From: Prevotella sp.
Lineage (GTDB): Bacteria; Bacteroidota; Bacteroidia; Bacteroidales; Bacteroidaceae
DNA: 64,000 bases
NCBI GenBank assembly: GCA_016285075.1
Contig: JAEEQB010000021.1
Coordinates: 1-64,000 of the forward strand
Reading direction: 5' to 3'
The position numbers were made by a program, and so were the translations under genes. Each line of letters starts with the position of its first letter. The first letter of the stretch is position 1. This document shows, one piece after another, positions 41,849-50,177 of this stretch. The notes below the pieces were generated by a model. It was not told where the DNA came from. It searched no databases and worked only from the letters and a program-made list of their open reading frames with translations.

Positions 41849-44800
41849 TTACTTCTGTACCTTCTTCAGCACCTTCACGCTGCCGTCGCTCATCGTCTTC
41901 TTCACGATGACGAGACCCTTCTGGGCCTTGCTCAGACGTGCACCGTTCACGTTGAAGACCTCAACCTTGACAGCTTCGTTGCTGCCCATCTCCTTGATAC
42001 TGGTATCAATGTTGGGCTCGAGAGCGCTGTTGGTTCCATAGTAGAAGAGCTGCCAGTTGGTCCACAGTGTCCAGTCGTCCTGCAGAGTGATGCCCTTCTT
42101 CAGACCGATAGTCAGGTTACCGTCCTCACCAACCTTCACGGTTACGCAGTTGCCGGCATAGAAGTTCTTGCCAGTAGCCTCGTTTTCGGTCGTGAACAGG
42201 TCACCGCCAGTGGTCATTGAGTTAGGAACAGCCAGCTGGTTCTCCTCAGAAGCCCAAGCGTATTCGTTGGGCAGGCTCTCATACTTCTGAGCCTGAGAAG
42301 CCAGACGCATCATGGCAACAGTGCAAGTGTCACCACCCTCACCCACGGCATAGAGCAGAGCATTATTGTTCTCCTCGGGAGACTCAATCCAAGTGGTGTA
42401 GTCGTTGGCTGCGCTACCGGCACGATAGTAACCAGTGAGGGTTACCTGATAAGTACCTGCGGGCAGACCCTGCAGCTTCTGGTAGTAGTTGTAGTTCGTA
42501 TTGAACTTCTCAGCGTCAGTACCTATAGCATTGATAGCAGCGCTACCAGTCCAGCCCTTGTCGTTACCTTCTACATAAGACGGGTTGACAATGACTCCAG
42601 TGCACTCAACGGGGTTAGCGTCGCTTGCATCAGCCATACCAGCGGGAATACCCAGACGATTGATCATTCTTGCAATCTGATTCAGCAGGCCGTCAACCTC
42701 CTCAGTAGCAATGGTGTGGTTCGCAATACCATTGTAGATCTGCTGATAGAGGGCTTCACCCTCAGCACGAATGGTCATGTCGTCAGCAAACTGATTTTCG
42801 TATGCCAGATCCTCGTTGGCGGTGTTCAGCTCAGCAAAGCGTTCAACAGAAGCATTGATTTTGCCAGCAATGTCGTAAACAGCCACCAGAGCATCGAACA
42901 TCTGCTCACCATCGTTGGAAGCAAGGGCTGCCTGAGCAACCTCATAAACCTTGTTCACACTCTCAATTACCTCACTACCCATACCCTGGTTCGGATCGAG
43001 CTTAGCAAGCTCTTCCTCAAGGATAGGCTTCACGATGTCAACAGTAGGCTTTCTGTAGGTCAGCTTGAAGTTATCCCAGATACACCACCAGTCCTGGTTA
43101 GCTTTCATCCTCACACCAATACGGAACTTGTCACCCTTCTGGGCAATCAGACCATAGGCCTTCATCTTATACATACCCCAGCCGAAGCACAAGCTTGCAG
43201 CACCCATTGAGTTAGGAGCAGTTGAGATAGCACCAGTCCAAGAATGACCTTCAACAACAGGAAGCGTTCCGTCTTCCAGGAAATGCTCCTCAGCAATCTG
43301 CTCTGCATAAACACTGGGGAACTGAGCCGTTGCATTATTCATATAGAGGAATACGGGTGAGGGGTAGTCAGGATAGATGTCATTGCCTTGAGTATAGCCA
43401 CCTACCTCACAGCGTACATAACCTTGAACACTCAGCTCATACATACCCTTTGGCAGATCCTCAACCTCCTGCCATACATCCCAATCGTGGCAGTGCCAAG
43501 ACTCAAAGCAGAAGTTCCTATAACCAAGAGCGTTCTCCATAATCTGCTGATTTCCTTCACCAAGAGGACCACGGACAACATTACCGCCATCTACACGGTC
43601 GATGGTCCATCCTTCAGCTTTTCCTGAGTTGATATCCTTGTCGGCATCGAAGCCTGGGTTGGTGATGTAACGAGTCATATCGGTACCGTCTTTGATTTCA
43701 CCACTTAGGAACTCGTCCTTAACTGCCTGCATCAACGCTTTAACCTTAGCAATCTCAGCCTCAAGTTCCTCATTGGTCAAGGAGTAATCTTGATCATATA
43801 CAATCTTCTCCTCATACATTTCCATACGGTAATCACCAAGATCGCCGATAGAGACCAAATCATTATAGTCATCATTGACCAAATAATTCTGGACTTCATC
43901 TCTAACAATAGTCAGCCAGTCCTTCCAGAGCTGAACGTTCTTGTCAAGGGCCTTTTTGGCAGCCTCGATTTCAGCCAGTGCAGAATAAACCTCCTCGAAT
44001 GAGCTAGCAGAAATCTCCTTCTTGAGCTCAGCGTTGTAGGCCTCAAGGTAAGACGCTGTATAAACAGTAGTCTCATCGAAGGTTATCTCGCTGTAGTTCT
44101 TGAGGGTTTCGTCCAGATAAAGCTTAACAGCATCGGCACCTGTTCCATAATAAGTAAGTGAGAAGTCATCGAACATTGACCAGTCACCATCAATCTGTGA
44201 CTCTTTCTTCACACCGATAGTAAGCTCGCCACTCTCGTCGACAGCAACAATCAGCTTATTAGCATACTGCTTCAAGGTGTGCATAAAGTAATCGCCTGTG
44301 GCCATAGTATTAGGTACATAAACGGTTACTTCATTTTCGTCAGCATCCTTATAAGTCACAGAGATATCACCCTGGTTCTGAGCCTCAGCCTGTGCACCAT
44401 CCATTACATTGGCAATGGGTACCTCAAAATAGCTTTCGCCCACCTTACCGTACAACTTGGCAAACTTCGATGCCTCGTCTTTAGCCAACCAGTGGGCCTC
44501 TGCAGTACCATAGTTACCAGAACGATAATAAGCATTTACTCCAATAGCATAGATACCAGGAGCAAGACCTGTAATTGTCTGATAGGTGTCGTAATTCTTG
44601 TTATAGTGCTCTCCACCGTCGGAAACCGTGCCACCACGTCCAAAAGCAGTACCGCTCCATCCAGTGGTGCAGTCGCCGTTGTCAAAGTGAGCGTTCTTGA
44701 TCAAGCCAGTCATGTCTGCAGGATTCTCAACAGAAGCATTGTTCTTACCCCACTCTACGACAGCCAGATCAAGATCAGCCTTTGCCTTGTCAATCTCAGC

Positions 44801-45730
44801 CTTGGTAGCCGTAGGATTAGCATAGACAGCCTCGTAATCAGCAGTTCCTGTGAAGCCCTTGCTCTTATAATCGTCAATGGCATCCTTCAGTTTCTTCTTG
44901 GCATCAATGATTCCAGACAGGTTGCTTTGTTCCTTAGCCATGTCAGCAGCAGTGCTTGCTGTATTGGAGTAGACAGCCAGAGCAGCAGTAACATCAATAT
45001 TGTTGGCCTCGGCATCCTCGATAGCTTGCTTCAAACCAATGGAAGCAATGTAAGTCTTCGTTCCCTCCACGTAATTCTGGTAGCCTTCGCTCAGAACGAA
45101 AGCCTCGTAAGACTCAACAGTTACAGCTTTCCAGTCAACGCAGGCACCTTCAGCAGCTGGGTCAACGTGCCTCAAGATAGCAGTGTAAGCATTACGATGG
45201 TCACCACTGTTAGCTGTATTATCAGTTGTAACATAAGTGCCATTCCAACCTAAATACTTACCAGCAAACTCGGGTTTGTCAGCAATAAGAGCTACGTTCT
45301 GAAGACGAACGAAACCGTTCGCAATCTCACAGCCCCATGAGAAATTGGCCTGAGAACCATGGTCAACCCAAGAAGCGTCTCCATCATCGGTGAAGATGTT
45401 GCCCTCGCCAGTGGAACGCTCAGGATTGTTGACATTCAGGTCACACAAATTGTAGGAACCTTCAGGTGCGTCTTCTTCAGAAGCTGGCTGGAGCCATACT
45501 TCCATACCGAACGTTCTGAGGCTGGCCATTGTGTTCCAGCCGTTACCACTGGCGAAAAACATCTTGGCAGCGGGATTGTAGAGGATGTAATGAGTTCCGT
45601 CGTCAGTGAACGTCGTAAACTCCAATCCTTGCGGCTCCGGCATCGTCCAAACTCCGTCGGGTACCGCTGCTTTAGCAACACTACCTAAAAGAAGCAGTGC
45701 GCTCAAAACGAGTAGTTTTGCAAATTTCAT
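41849..45730 (-). CDS. Large secreted multimodular protein with three repeated lectin-like modules
   Basis: A 1293-residue protein with signal peptide MKFAKLLVLSALLLLGSVAKA. Three related modules each begin with a TG-I-NP/NAHF-type motif and GW: MTGLIKNAHFDNG (about 344), MTRYITNPGFDADK (about 688) and CTGVIVNPSYVEGNDKGWTG (about 1043). Two end in DDFSLTYYG and WQLFYYG strands, suggesting carbohydrate-binding-type jelly rolls. They are joined by helical FIVAR-like linkers (IDAKKKLKDAIDDYKSKG; YSALAEIEAAKKALDKNVQ). The C-terminus (EVFNVNGARLSKAQKGLVIVKK) resembles Bacteroidota secretion/sorting tails. No catalytic motif is visible. Likely surface adhesin or glycan binder; monocistronic with its own promoter and terminator. 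Confidence 0.7.
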   Translation of the reverse strand: MKFAKLLVLSALLLLGSVAKAAVPDGVWTMPEPQGLEFTTFTDDGTHYILYNPAAKMFFASGNGWNTMASLRTFGMEVWLQPASEEDAPEGSYNLCDLNVNNPERSTGEGNIFTDDGDASWVDHGSQANFSWGCEIANGFVRLQNVALIADKPEFAGKYLGWNGTYVTTDNTANSGDHRNAYTAILRHVDPAAEGACVDWKAVTVESYEAFVLSEGYQNYVEGTKTYIASIGLKQAIEDAEANNIDVTAALAVYSNTASTAADMAKEQSNLSGIIDAKKKLKDAIDDYKSKGFTGTADYEAVYANPTATKAEIDKAKADLDLAVVEWGKNNASVENPADMTGLIKNAHFDNGDCTTGWSGTAFGRGGTVSDGGEHYNKNYDTYQTITGLAPGIYAIGVNAYYRSGNYGTAEAHWLAKDEASKFAKLYGKVGESYFEVPIANVMDGAQAEAQNQGDISVTYKDADENEVTVYVPNTMATGDYFMHTLKQYANKLIVAVDESGELTIGVKKESQIDGDWSMFDDFSLTYYGTGADAVKLYLDETLKNYSEITFDETTVYTASYLEAYNAELKKEISASSFEEVYSALAEIEAAKKALDKNVQLWKDWLTIVRDEVQNYLVNDDYNDLVSIGDLGDYRMEMYEEKIVYDQDYSLTNEELEAEIAKVKALMQAVKDEFLSGEIKDGTDMTRYITNPGFDADKDINSGKAEGWTIDRVDGGNVVRGPLGEGNQQIMENALGYRNFCFESWHCHDWDVWQEVEDLPKGMYELSVQGYVRCEVGGYTQGNDIYPDYPSPVFLYMNNATAQFPSVYAEQIAEEHFLEDGTLPVVEGHSWTGAISTAPNSMGAASLCFGWGMYKMKAYGLIAQKGDKFRIGVRMKANQDWWCIWDNFKLTYRKPTVDIVKPILEEELAKLDPNQGMGSEVIESVNKVYEVAQAALASNDGEQMFDALVAVYDIAGKINASVERFAELNTANEDLAYENQFADDMTIRAEGEALYQQIYNGIANHTIATEEVDGLLNQIARMINRLGIPAGMADASDANPVECTGVIVNPSYVEGNDKGWTGSAAINAIGTDAEKFNTNYNYYQKLQGLPAGTYQVTLTGYYRAGSAANDYTTWIESPEENNNALLYAVGEGGDTCTVAMMRLASQAQKYESLPNEYAWASEENQLAVPNSMTTGGDLFTTENEATGKNFYAGNCVTVKVGEDGNLTIGLKKGITLQDDWTLWTNWQLFYYGTNSALEPNIDTSIKEMGSNEAVKVEVFNVNGARLSKAQKGLVIVKKTMSDGSVKVLKKVQK

Positions 45731-45886
45731 AAATGTTGTTTTTAAAAAGTTAGTATAAAAGTGAATAAATTCTTCAAAGTTACAGGTTCATTGTATGTTA
45801 GTTAGACCCATTCACAAAGCCCATTTCATTGGCTTTTCAGCCAGAAGTGTGTATGCTTAAGGGCACAAAACGAGCAATAACGGATG

Positions 45887-45916
45887 CAAAGTTAAGAAAA
45901 TATTTTTAAATAACAA
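45887..45916 (-). promoter_or_regulatory. Promoter of the 1293-residue secreted protein gene
   Basis: On the minus strand TTG (45916-45914), 19 bp, TAACTTTG (45894-45887), an exact consensus match. It predicts a leader of about 150 nt. A second TAACTTTG at 45782-45775 closer to the gene lacks a matching TTG. Confidence 0.7.
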
Positions 45917-46173
45917 TCAATTTCCCTAAAAAATTTTCATTATAAGTGTGTTTTTAACAATTAACCTTGCGAGTGCACCTCCTATTCTATTACCTATTCA
46001 TAATAAACATGAAGGTCAACCATGCCCCATGAACCTATGCTTTTTGCGCTCTCGGGGACTACTGTGAGCGGGAAATTGTTTTCCGGTTGTGCCGTTTTCC
46101 CGTTTACCCGTTTCGTCATGTGGTTTTGAATGGTCGGCCGCATGGCCGCAACGACCGCATTTTTGTGGCACGA

Positions 46174-46270
46174 GTATGATACTAAAGGGCCAGCAGTATC
46201 ATACTAAAGGGCAGATAGTATCATACTAAAGAGCCGATAGTATCATACTAAAGGACTGATCATATCAAGT
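46174..46270. repeat. 22-bp periodic array D (GTATSATACTAAAGG units)
   Basis: GTATGATAC at 46174 and GTATCATAC at 46196, 46218 and 46240 are spaced exactly 22 bp and each is followed by TAAAGG or TAAAGA. A decayed unit is at 46262. The unit is nearly the same as in array C, 25 kb away. Confidence 0.87.
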
Positions 46271-46454
46271 GCTTGGCGCTTAGCGGAGACCTTTTGCAAT
46301 GAACTCCCGAAACTTAAGTTACGTTAAAACGTGCCCTACTTAAAAAATAATTGGCATTTTTGTTGTACCTTTGCATCAACAAAACATTATTTAACAATAA
46401 TCAGAAAATAGTACAACATAGTTTTATCCATCAATTCCTAATTCCTTTTCAAGT

Positions 46455-48143
46455 ATGAGAAACAAGATAAAAGCGGGGATGCTTGCCTCCATCCTGACAA
46501 TCATTGGCGTAATCAATGTGAACGCACAGACAAACGACCTGCAGGAAGGTGTCGAGATTATCCACGAATGTGACACAACATGGCATTTCGGCTACAAAGG
46601 CATCAACCTCTACAGCCGTCCCATGCACCGCATCGACATTGCCTATCCATCGGTCGATGCCCAGGGTAATGGCATCCGACTGAGCGGAAGCATTGTCATT
46701 CCCGGCAATGTCTACGACGGCAGCAGCCCCGTGGACGGTGTGCTGCTCTACAACCGCTACACGCAGACACAGGCCGAGTGCTGCCCCACCAGCGGATTTG
46801 CCGAAGGCGAGTTTGTGTTCATGTGTACGCCGCTACAGCCCAACTGGATTCTCGTGGAGAGCGACTTCTACGGCTTCGGCATCACCAGCGACCACATTCT
46901 CGACCAGTACTACGTCTATGGCGATGCCAACGGCCATGCCAGCATCGACTGTCTGATAGCTGCCCGGAAGGTTCTCGACGAGCGAGGCATCTCGCAGGGC
47001 AAGTTCCTGCTCAACGCCGGTGTGTCGTCAGGCGGCTACGACTGCATTGCTGCACAACGCGTGCGCGACATGTACTATAAAGACGAGATAAAGTTTGACA
47101 AAACCCTCGTCGCCGCCGCTCCTTTCGACGTATCTAAGGCCTACATCAGCTATATCAGCCAGAAGGACGACCCCAAGATGGAAGTCTGCTTCGCACTCAT
47201 CGTGCTCAACGCCTTCAACCGCCAGGACAACCTTGGCTTCACGCCCCAGCAGATGTTCAAGGAGCCCCTGGCATCGAAGTTCGACAGCTGGTTCAACTCA
47301 GGGCTTTATTCACGCAACCAGGTGACAGACTCGCTGAAGTCTATCGGCATCAGGACCTTTACCGATGCCTTGCAGCCACCATTCCTCGACTACGATTCTG
47401 AGGAGTACAAAAAACTGTCTGCTGCCATCAAAGCACACAGCCTGGAGAAGGGATGGACACCCGACCCCGACCAGAGCTACTACTACCAGCACTATGCCCA
47501 CGACAAGGCAGTGCCAGCAGAGGCTGGGCGCAGATTCCTCTACTTCCTCACCCAAAACAGCGGTCATAAGAAGAGCCTCATACCTGAGCTTACCAACCTA
47601 ACCACCTGTATGTACATCCTGTCTGACAGTCATACCATCAGCGGCATACACTTCATGCTCAGGCTCGCTGCCACCCTCACCGCCCATCCCGTGCTCTACT
47701 ACGACGGCGAGTTGAACACTCACTACTACGACCTCGTCAAGGTAGGCACCCCCATGGGCATCATCAAGCTACTCGAGGAGAAAGGCTTCGACGTGGCAGG
47801 TGCCTACCGCACGCTCACCGGCGGCGATGAAAATGGCGGTATGGACTTCTACAGCCTGCTGGCCGTCCTCGGCAAGTACAACGAGACGCTGGAGGAAAAT
47901 GGCACCAGCCTCACAGAGATACTGCAGATAGCCGACGACAGCGGTCTTTCAGTGATCGACATCATGCAGATTATCGACTACCTCATCAACAAGACTGAAG
48001 AGAAAGGACCGGACGAGGCAGCATGCCGTGCCATGCGACGTCAGGTCAACGAGCAGTTTGTGAGTGACTATTATTACAACAGCCTGCTCGACTGGCTCAG
48101 AGAGAACAACGTCAACCTGAATGACCTGGAAATCGGTTTTTGA
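46455..48143 (+). CDS. Secreted alpha/beta-hydrolase (lipase/esterase-like)
   Basis: A 562-residue exported protein with signal peptide ending NVNAQ (about 25). The nucleophile elbow is GVSSGGYDC (GxSxG, serine near residue 196), preceded by FYGFGITSDHILDQYYVYGDANGHASIDCLIAARKVL, an arrangement seen in secretory lipases and related esterases. The substrate is probably an acyl ester; the family is only approximate. The last 120 residues are helical and may be an extra domain. It is followed after 29 bp by a secreted phosphodiesterase, and the pair could act on host or dietary lipids. Confidence 0.72.
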   Translation: MRNKIKAGMLASILTIIGVINVNAQTNDLQEGVEIIHECDTTWHFGYKGINLYSRPMHRIDIAYPSVDAQGNGIRLSGSIVIPGNVYDGSSPVDGVLLYNRYTQTQAECCPTSGFAEGEFVFMCTPLQPNWILVESDFYGFGITSDHILDQYYVYGDANGHASIDCLIAARKVLDERGISQGKFLLNAGVSSGGYDCIAAQRVRDMYYKDEIKFDKTLVAAAPFDVSKAYISYISQKDDPKMEVCFALIVLNAFNRQDNLGFTPQQMFKEPLASKFDSWFNSGLYSRNQVTDSLKSIGIRTFTDALQPPFLDYDSEEYKKLSAAIKAHSLEKGWTPDPDQSYYYQHYAHDKAVPAEAGRRFLYFLTQNSGHKKSLIPELTNLTTCMYILSDSHTISGIHFMLRLAATLTAHPVLYYDGELNTHYYDLVKVGTPMGIIKLLEEKGFDVAGAYRTLTGGDENGGMDFYSLLAVLGKYNETLEENGTSLTEILQIADDSGLSVIDIMQIIDYLINKTEEKGPDEAACRAMRRQVNEQFVSDYYYNSLLDWLRENNVNLNDLEIGF

Positions 48144-48172
48144 ACAATATACAAACATAGAGAGCATACATT

Positions 48173-49267
48173 ATGAAACGCATTAGCATATCCATCATTC
48201 TTTTTACCTTGATGCTGACCGTTGCCAAGGCACAATCCACCTTCAGCGTGATGACGCTCAACGTTGACGGCTTGCCCGGCAAGTTCCTCTTTTTCGATGT
48301 GAACAAAGACGGTCCCCTCTCGGCGGGCAGCGAGCGCATCAGTGAGTACATCGCCTCTAAGGACTGCGACATCGTGTCTATGCAGGAGTGCTTCAACTAC
48401 CGCTGGGAGATCTGGTCGCGACTCTTCGCCGGCTACGAGCACGACGAGTGGACGGGTGGTATCGACAGCGAGAGCCACCAGCTTGACTACCTCCATCTGC
48501 AGAACGAACGGTTCCCATGCGACGGTCTGAACAGTGCCTGGAAGAAAGCCGTGAAGTCGACCGCCTATGAGCGCGTGGCTCACGAGAAGAATTTCGGAAA
48601 GTTCAGCCACGAGTTCGACGACATCATCACCAAGGGTTTCCGCCGCCATGAGTTCACCCTGGCCGACGGCACTGAGATAGTGGTCTATAACACCCATTTC
48701 GATGCCAGTTCTGGCCGCGACGAGCAGTTGGGCAACGATGTGAAGGACCGCGAGGCGCGACGCTCGCAGTGGATGCAGCTGCGCGACCACCTGCTGGCCC
48801 GCCTCGACAGCCGTCCCGTGCTGCTTACCGGTGATTTCAACAGCTACTATACCCGCGACGACATCGTCGCAGCCTTCATTGACCCCATCCAGGCCACGGG
48901 CCGCGCCACTGTGGGCGACGTGTGGATAGAGAAATACCGCAATGGTGTCTACCCGAAGGTAGGCGGCGAGAAGGATGCAGAAGAGCTGCTCGACAAGATT
49001 CTCTACGTCAACCCCGTGGGAGGCATCGGGCTGAAGCCCGTTACCGTAACCGTCGACATGGCGGGCTATCAGTACAAAGGCAAGCCCCTTGGAGACCATT
49101 ATCCACTGCTGGCGACTTTCTCTGTTGAAGGCAGAAATACAACTGGCATCGACGAACTGACGCACGACAACACCAGTGGCGAATCCTTTGACCTTCAGGG
49201 CCGCCCCGCCAGTAGGTCATCAAAAGGCATACACATCAGCAACGGCCATAAGTACATAAAAGAATAG
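48173..49267 (+). CDS. Secreted endonuclease/exonuclease/phosphatase family protein (sphingomyelinase C-like)
   Basis: A 364-residue exported enzyme with signal peptide ending AKAQ (about 21). EEP-family motifs appear in order: MTLNVDGLP, SMQECF (metal-binding Glu), YNTHFDA, LTGDFNS and GDHYPLL (catalytic His with Asp). The shape fits bacterial neutral sphingomyelinases, which split sphingomyelin into ceramide and phosphocholine. DNase or inositol-phosphatase activity cannot be excluded. The tail FDLQGRPASRSSKGIHISNG resembles a secretion-sorting C-terminus. It lies 29 bp after a lipase-like gene, suggesting a small lipid-degrading operon. Confidence 0.78.
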   Translation: MKRISISIILFTLMLTVAKAQSTFSVMTLNVDGLPGKFLFFDVNKDGPLSAGSERISEYIASKDCDIVSMQECFNYRWEIWSRLFAGYEHDEWTGGIDSESHQLDYLHLQNERFPCDGLNSAWKKAVKSTAYERVAHEKNFGKFSHEFDDIITKGFRRHEFTLADGTEIVVYNTHFDASSGRDEQLGNDVKDREARRSQWMQLRDHLLARLDSRPVLLTGDFNSYYTRDDIVAAFIDPIQATGRATVGDVWIEKYRNGVYPKVGGEKDAEELLDKILYVNPVGGIGLKPVTVTVDMAGYQYKGKPLGDHYPLLATFSVEGRNTTGIDELTHDNTSGESFDLQGRPASRSSKGIHISNGHKYIKE

Positions 49268-49362
49268 TCGGTGATAACCGGAAAACGCCTTGCACTACTT
49301 GTGGCGGCTGCATCGGCCATGAATGGTTTTCTTCCTGTTTTTGTTGGTTTTTGGGGTAATTA

Positions 49363-49393
49363 CTTGCAAAGGTAATAAAAAAGTCGTATCTTT
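49363..49393 (+). promoter_or_regulatory. Promoter of the barrel protein gene (and possibly priA)
   Basis: TTG at 49363-49365, a 20-bp spacer and TATCTTTG at 49386-49393 fit the Bacteroidota consensus. The predicted leader is about 55 nt and contains only A-rich sequence before the ATG at 49456. Confidence 0.7.
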
Positions 49394-49455
49394 GCACTTA
49401 GATATGACAAAAAACCATACATAGTGAACTTATTTAACTAATAAAAAGAAGAAAA

Positions 49456-50148
49456 ATGAAAGAAGAAAGGATACGTAAAAACATGCTGACGAGGGTGATG
49501 GCATCATCATTCATCATGTGTCTATTATCGTTTAGCACTGCAGCAGCCCAGACGGTGAATTTCGGTATCAAGGGCGGCCTCGATGCTGCCGAAATGAAAC
49601 TGAAAGGTGATTTCTTCGATACTTCCAACCGTGTAGGCTGGTTTATAGGTCCGTCAGTGCGGGCGGCCATTCCCTTCTTAGGCTTCGACGTGTCGCTGCT
49701 CTATAGCCAGCGCGAGTCGAAGATAGAAATAGAAAAATATACTGTGAACGACGGTTGGCAAACCTATAATATGCCCCGGTCTCTATCGGAGACAGTGAAG
49801 ACCCAGCAGATCATACTGCCTATCAATGCCCGCTTCAGCTTCGGCATGGGCGACAGGGCTGGCATCTATCTCTTCGCGGGTCCCCAGCTGGCATTCAATA
49901 TCGGCGACAGCGACAAGAAACTGTTTGATCAGATGGGTGAGTGGACTGTCAACAGTTCCAACTTCAGCGTAAACATCGGTGGCGGTGTGCAGTTCGGACA
50001 TGTCCAGATCTCGGTCAACTACAATGCTGCAATTGGCAATACCGGCGAGGTCAAACGGAAATCCTTCAGCGAGAACTATCAGGAGACTGTCGACACCTGG
50101 GACAGCAAATTCAATGCCTGGCAGATGGCATTGGCCTACTATTTCTAA
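49456..50148 (+). CDS. Outer-membrane beta-barrel protein (PorT family-like)
   Basis: A 230-residue protein with a signal peptide (FIMCLLSFSTAAAQ, cleavage about residue 32) followed by a classic Bacteroidota OMP_b-brl_2 pattern: VNFGIKGGLDAAEMK, GWFIGPSVRAAIPFLGFDVSLLYSQR, IILPINARFSFG, IYLFAGPQLAFNIG, SVNIGGGVQFGHVQISVNYN, ending ALAYYF. Eight strands are likely. Its role is unknown. It lies 29 bp before priA on the same strand and has its own promoter. Confidence 0.85.
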   Translation: MKEERIRKNMLTRVMASSFIMCLLSFSTAAAQTVNFGIKGGLDAAEMKLKGDFFDTSNRVGWFIGPSVRAAIPFLGFDVSLLYSQRESKIEIEKYTVNDGWQTYNMPRSLSETVKTQQIILPINARFSFGMGDRAGIYLFAGPQLAFNIGDSDKKLFDQMGEWTVNSSNFSVNIGGGVQFGHVQISVNYNAAIGNTGEVKRKSFSENYQETVDTWDSKFNAWQMALAYYF

Positions 50149-50177
50149 GACGTTAGAAAAGAAAAGGAATAAAAGAA

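Larger units (their letters stand above)
45731..46454. other. Divergent intergenic region with array D
   Basis: Between divergently read genes. It holds the minus-strand promoter at 45887-45916 and an inverted repeat GGGAAA/TTTTCCC at about 46070-46102. A palindromic GGCCGCATGGCCGC lies near 46137, followed by array D (46174-46270). A plus-strand -7 box TACCTTTG at 46366-46373 lies before the lipase-like gene (leader about 75 nt). No gene is evident. Confidence 0.6.

Noticed and set aside
44279..45253. A 324-residue plus-strand frame within the 1293-residue gene
   Set aside because: Antisense to a continuous secreted protein with signal peptide and repeats; composition rich in Ile/Val/Ser as expected for a complement of such sequence.
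48074..49165. A 363-residue minus-strand frame opposite the EEP-family gene
   Set aside because: Shadow frame without recognisable domains; the opposite strand has all EEP motifs and a signal peptide.
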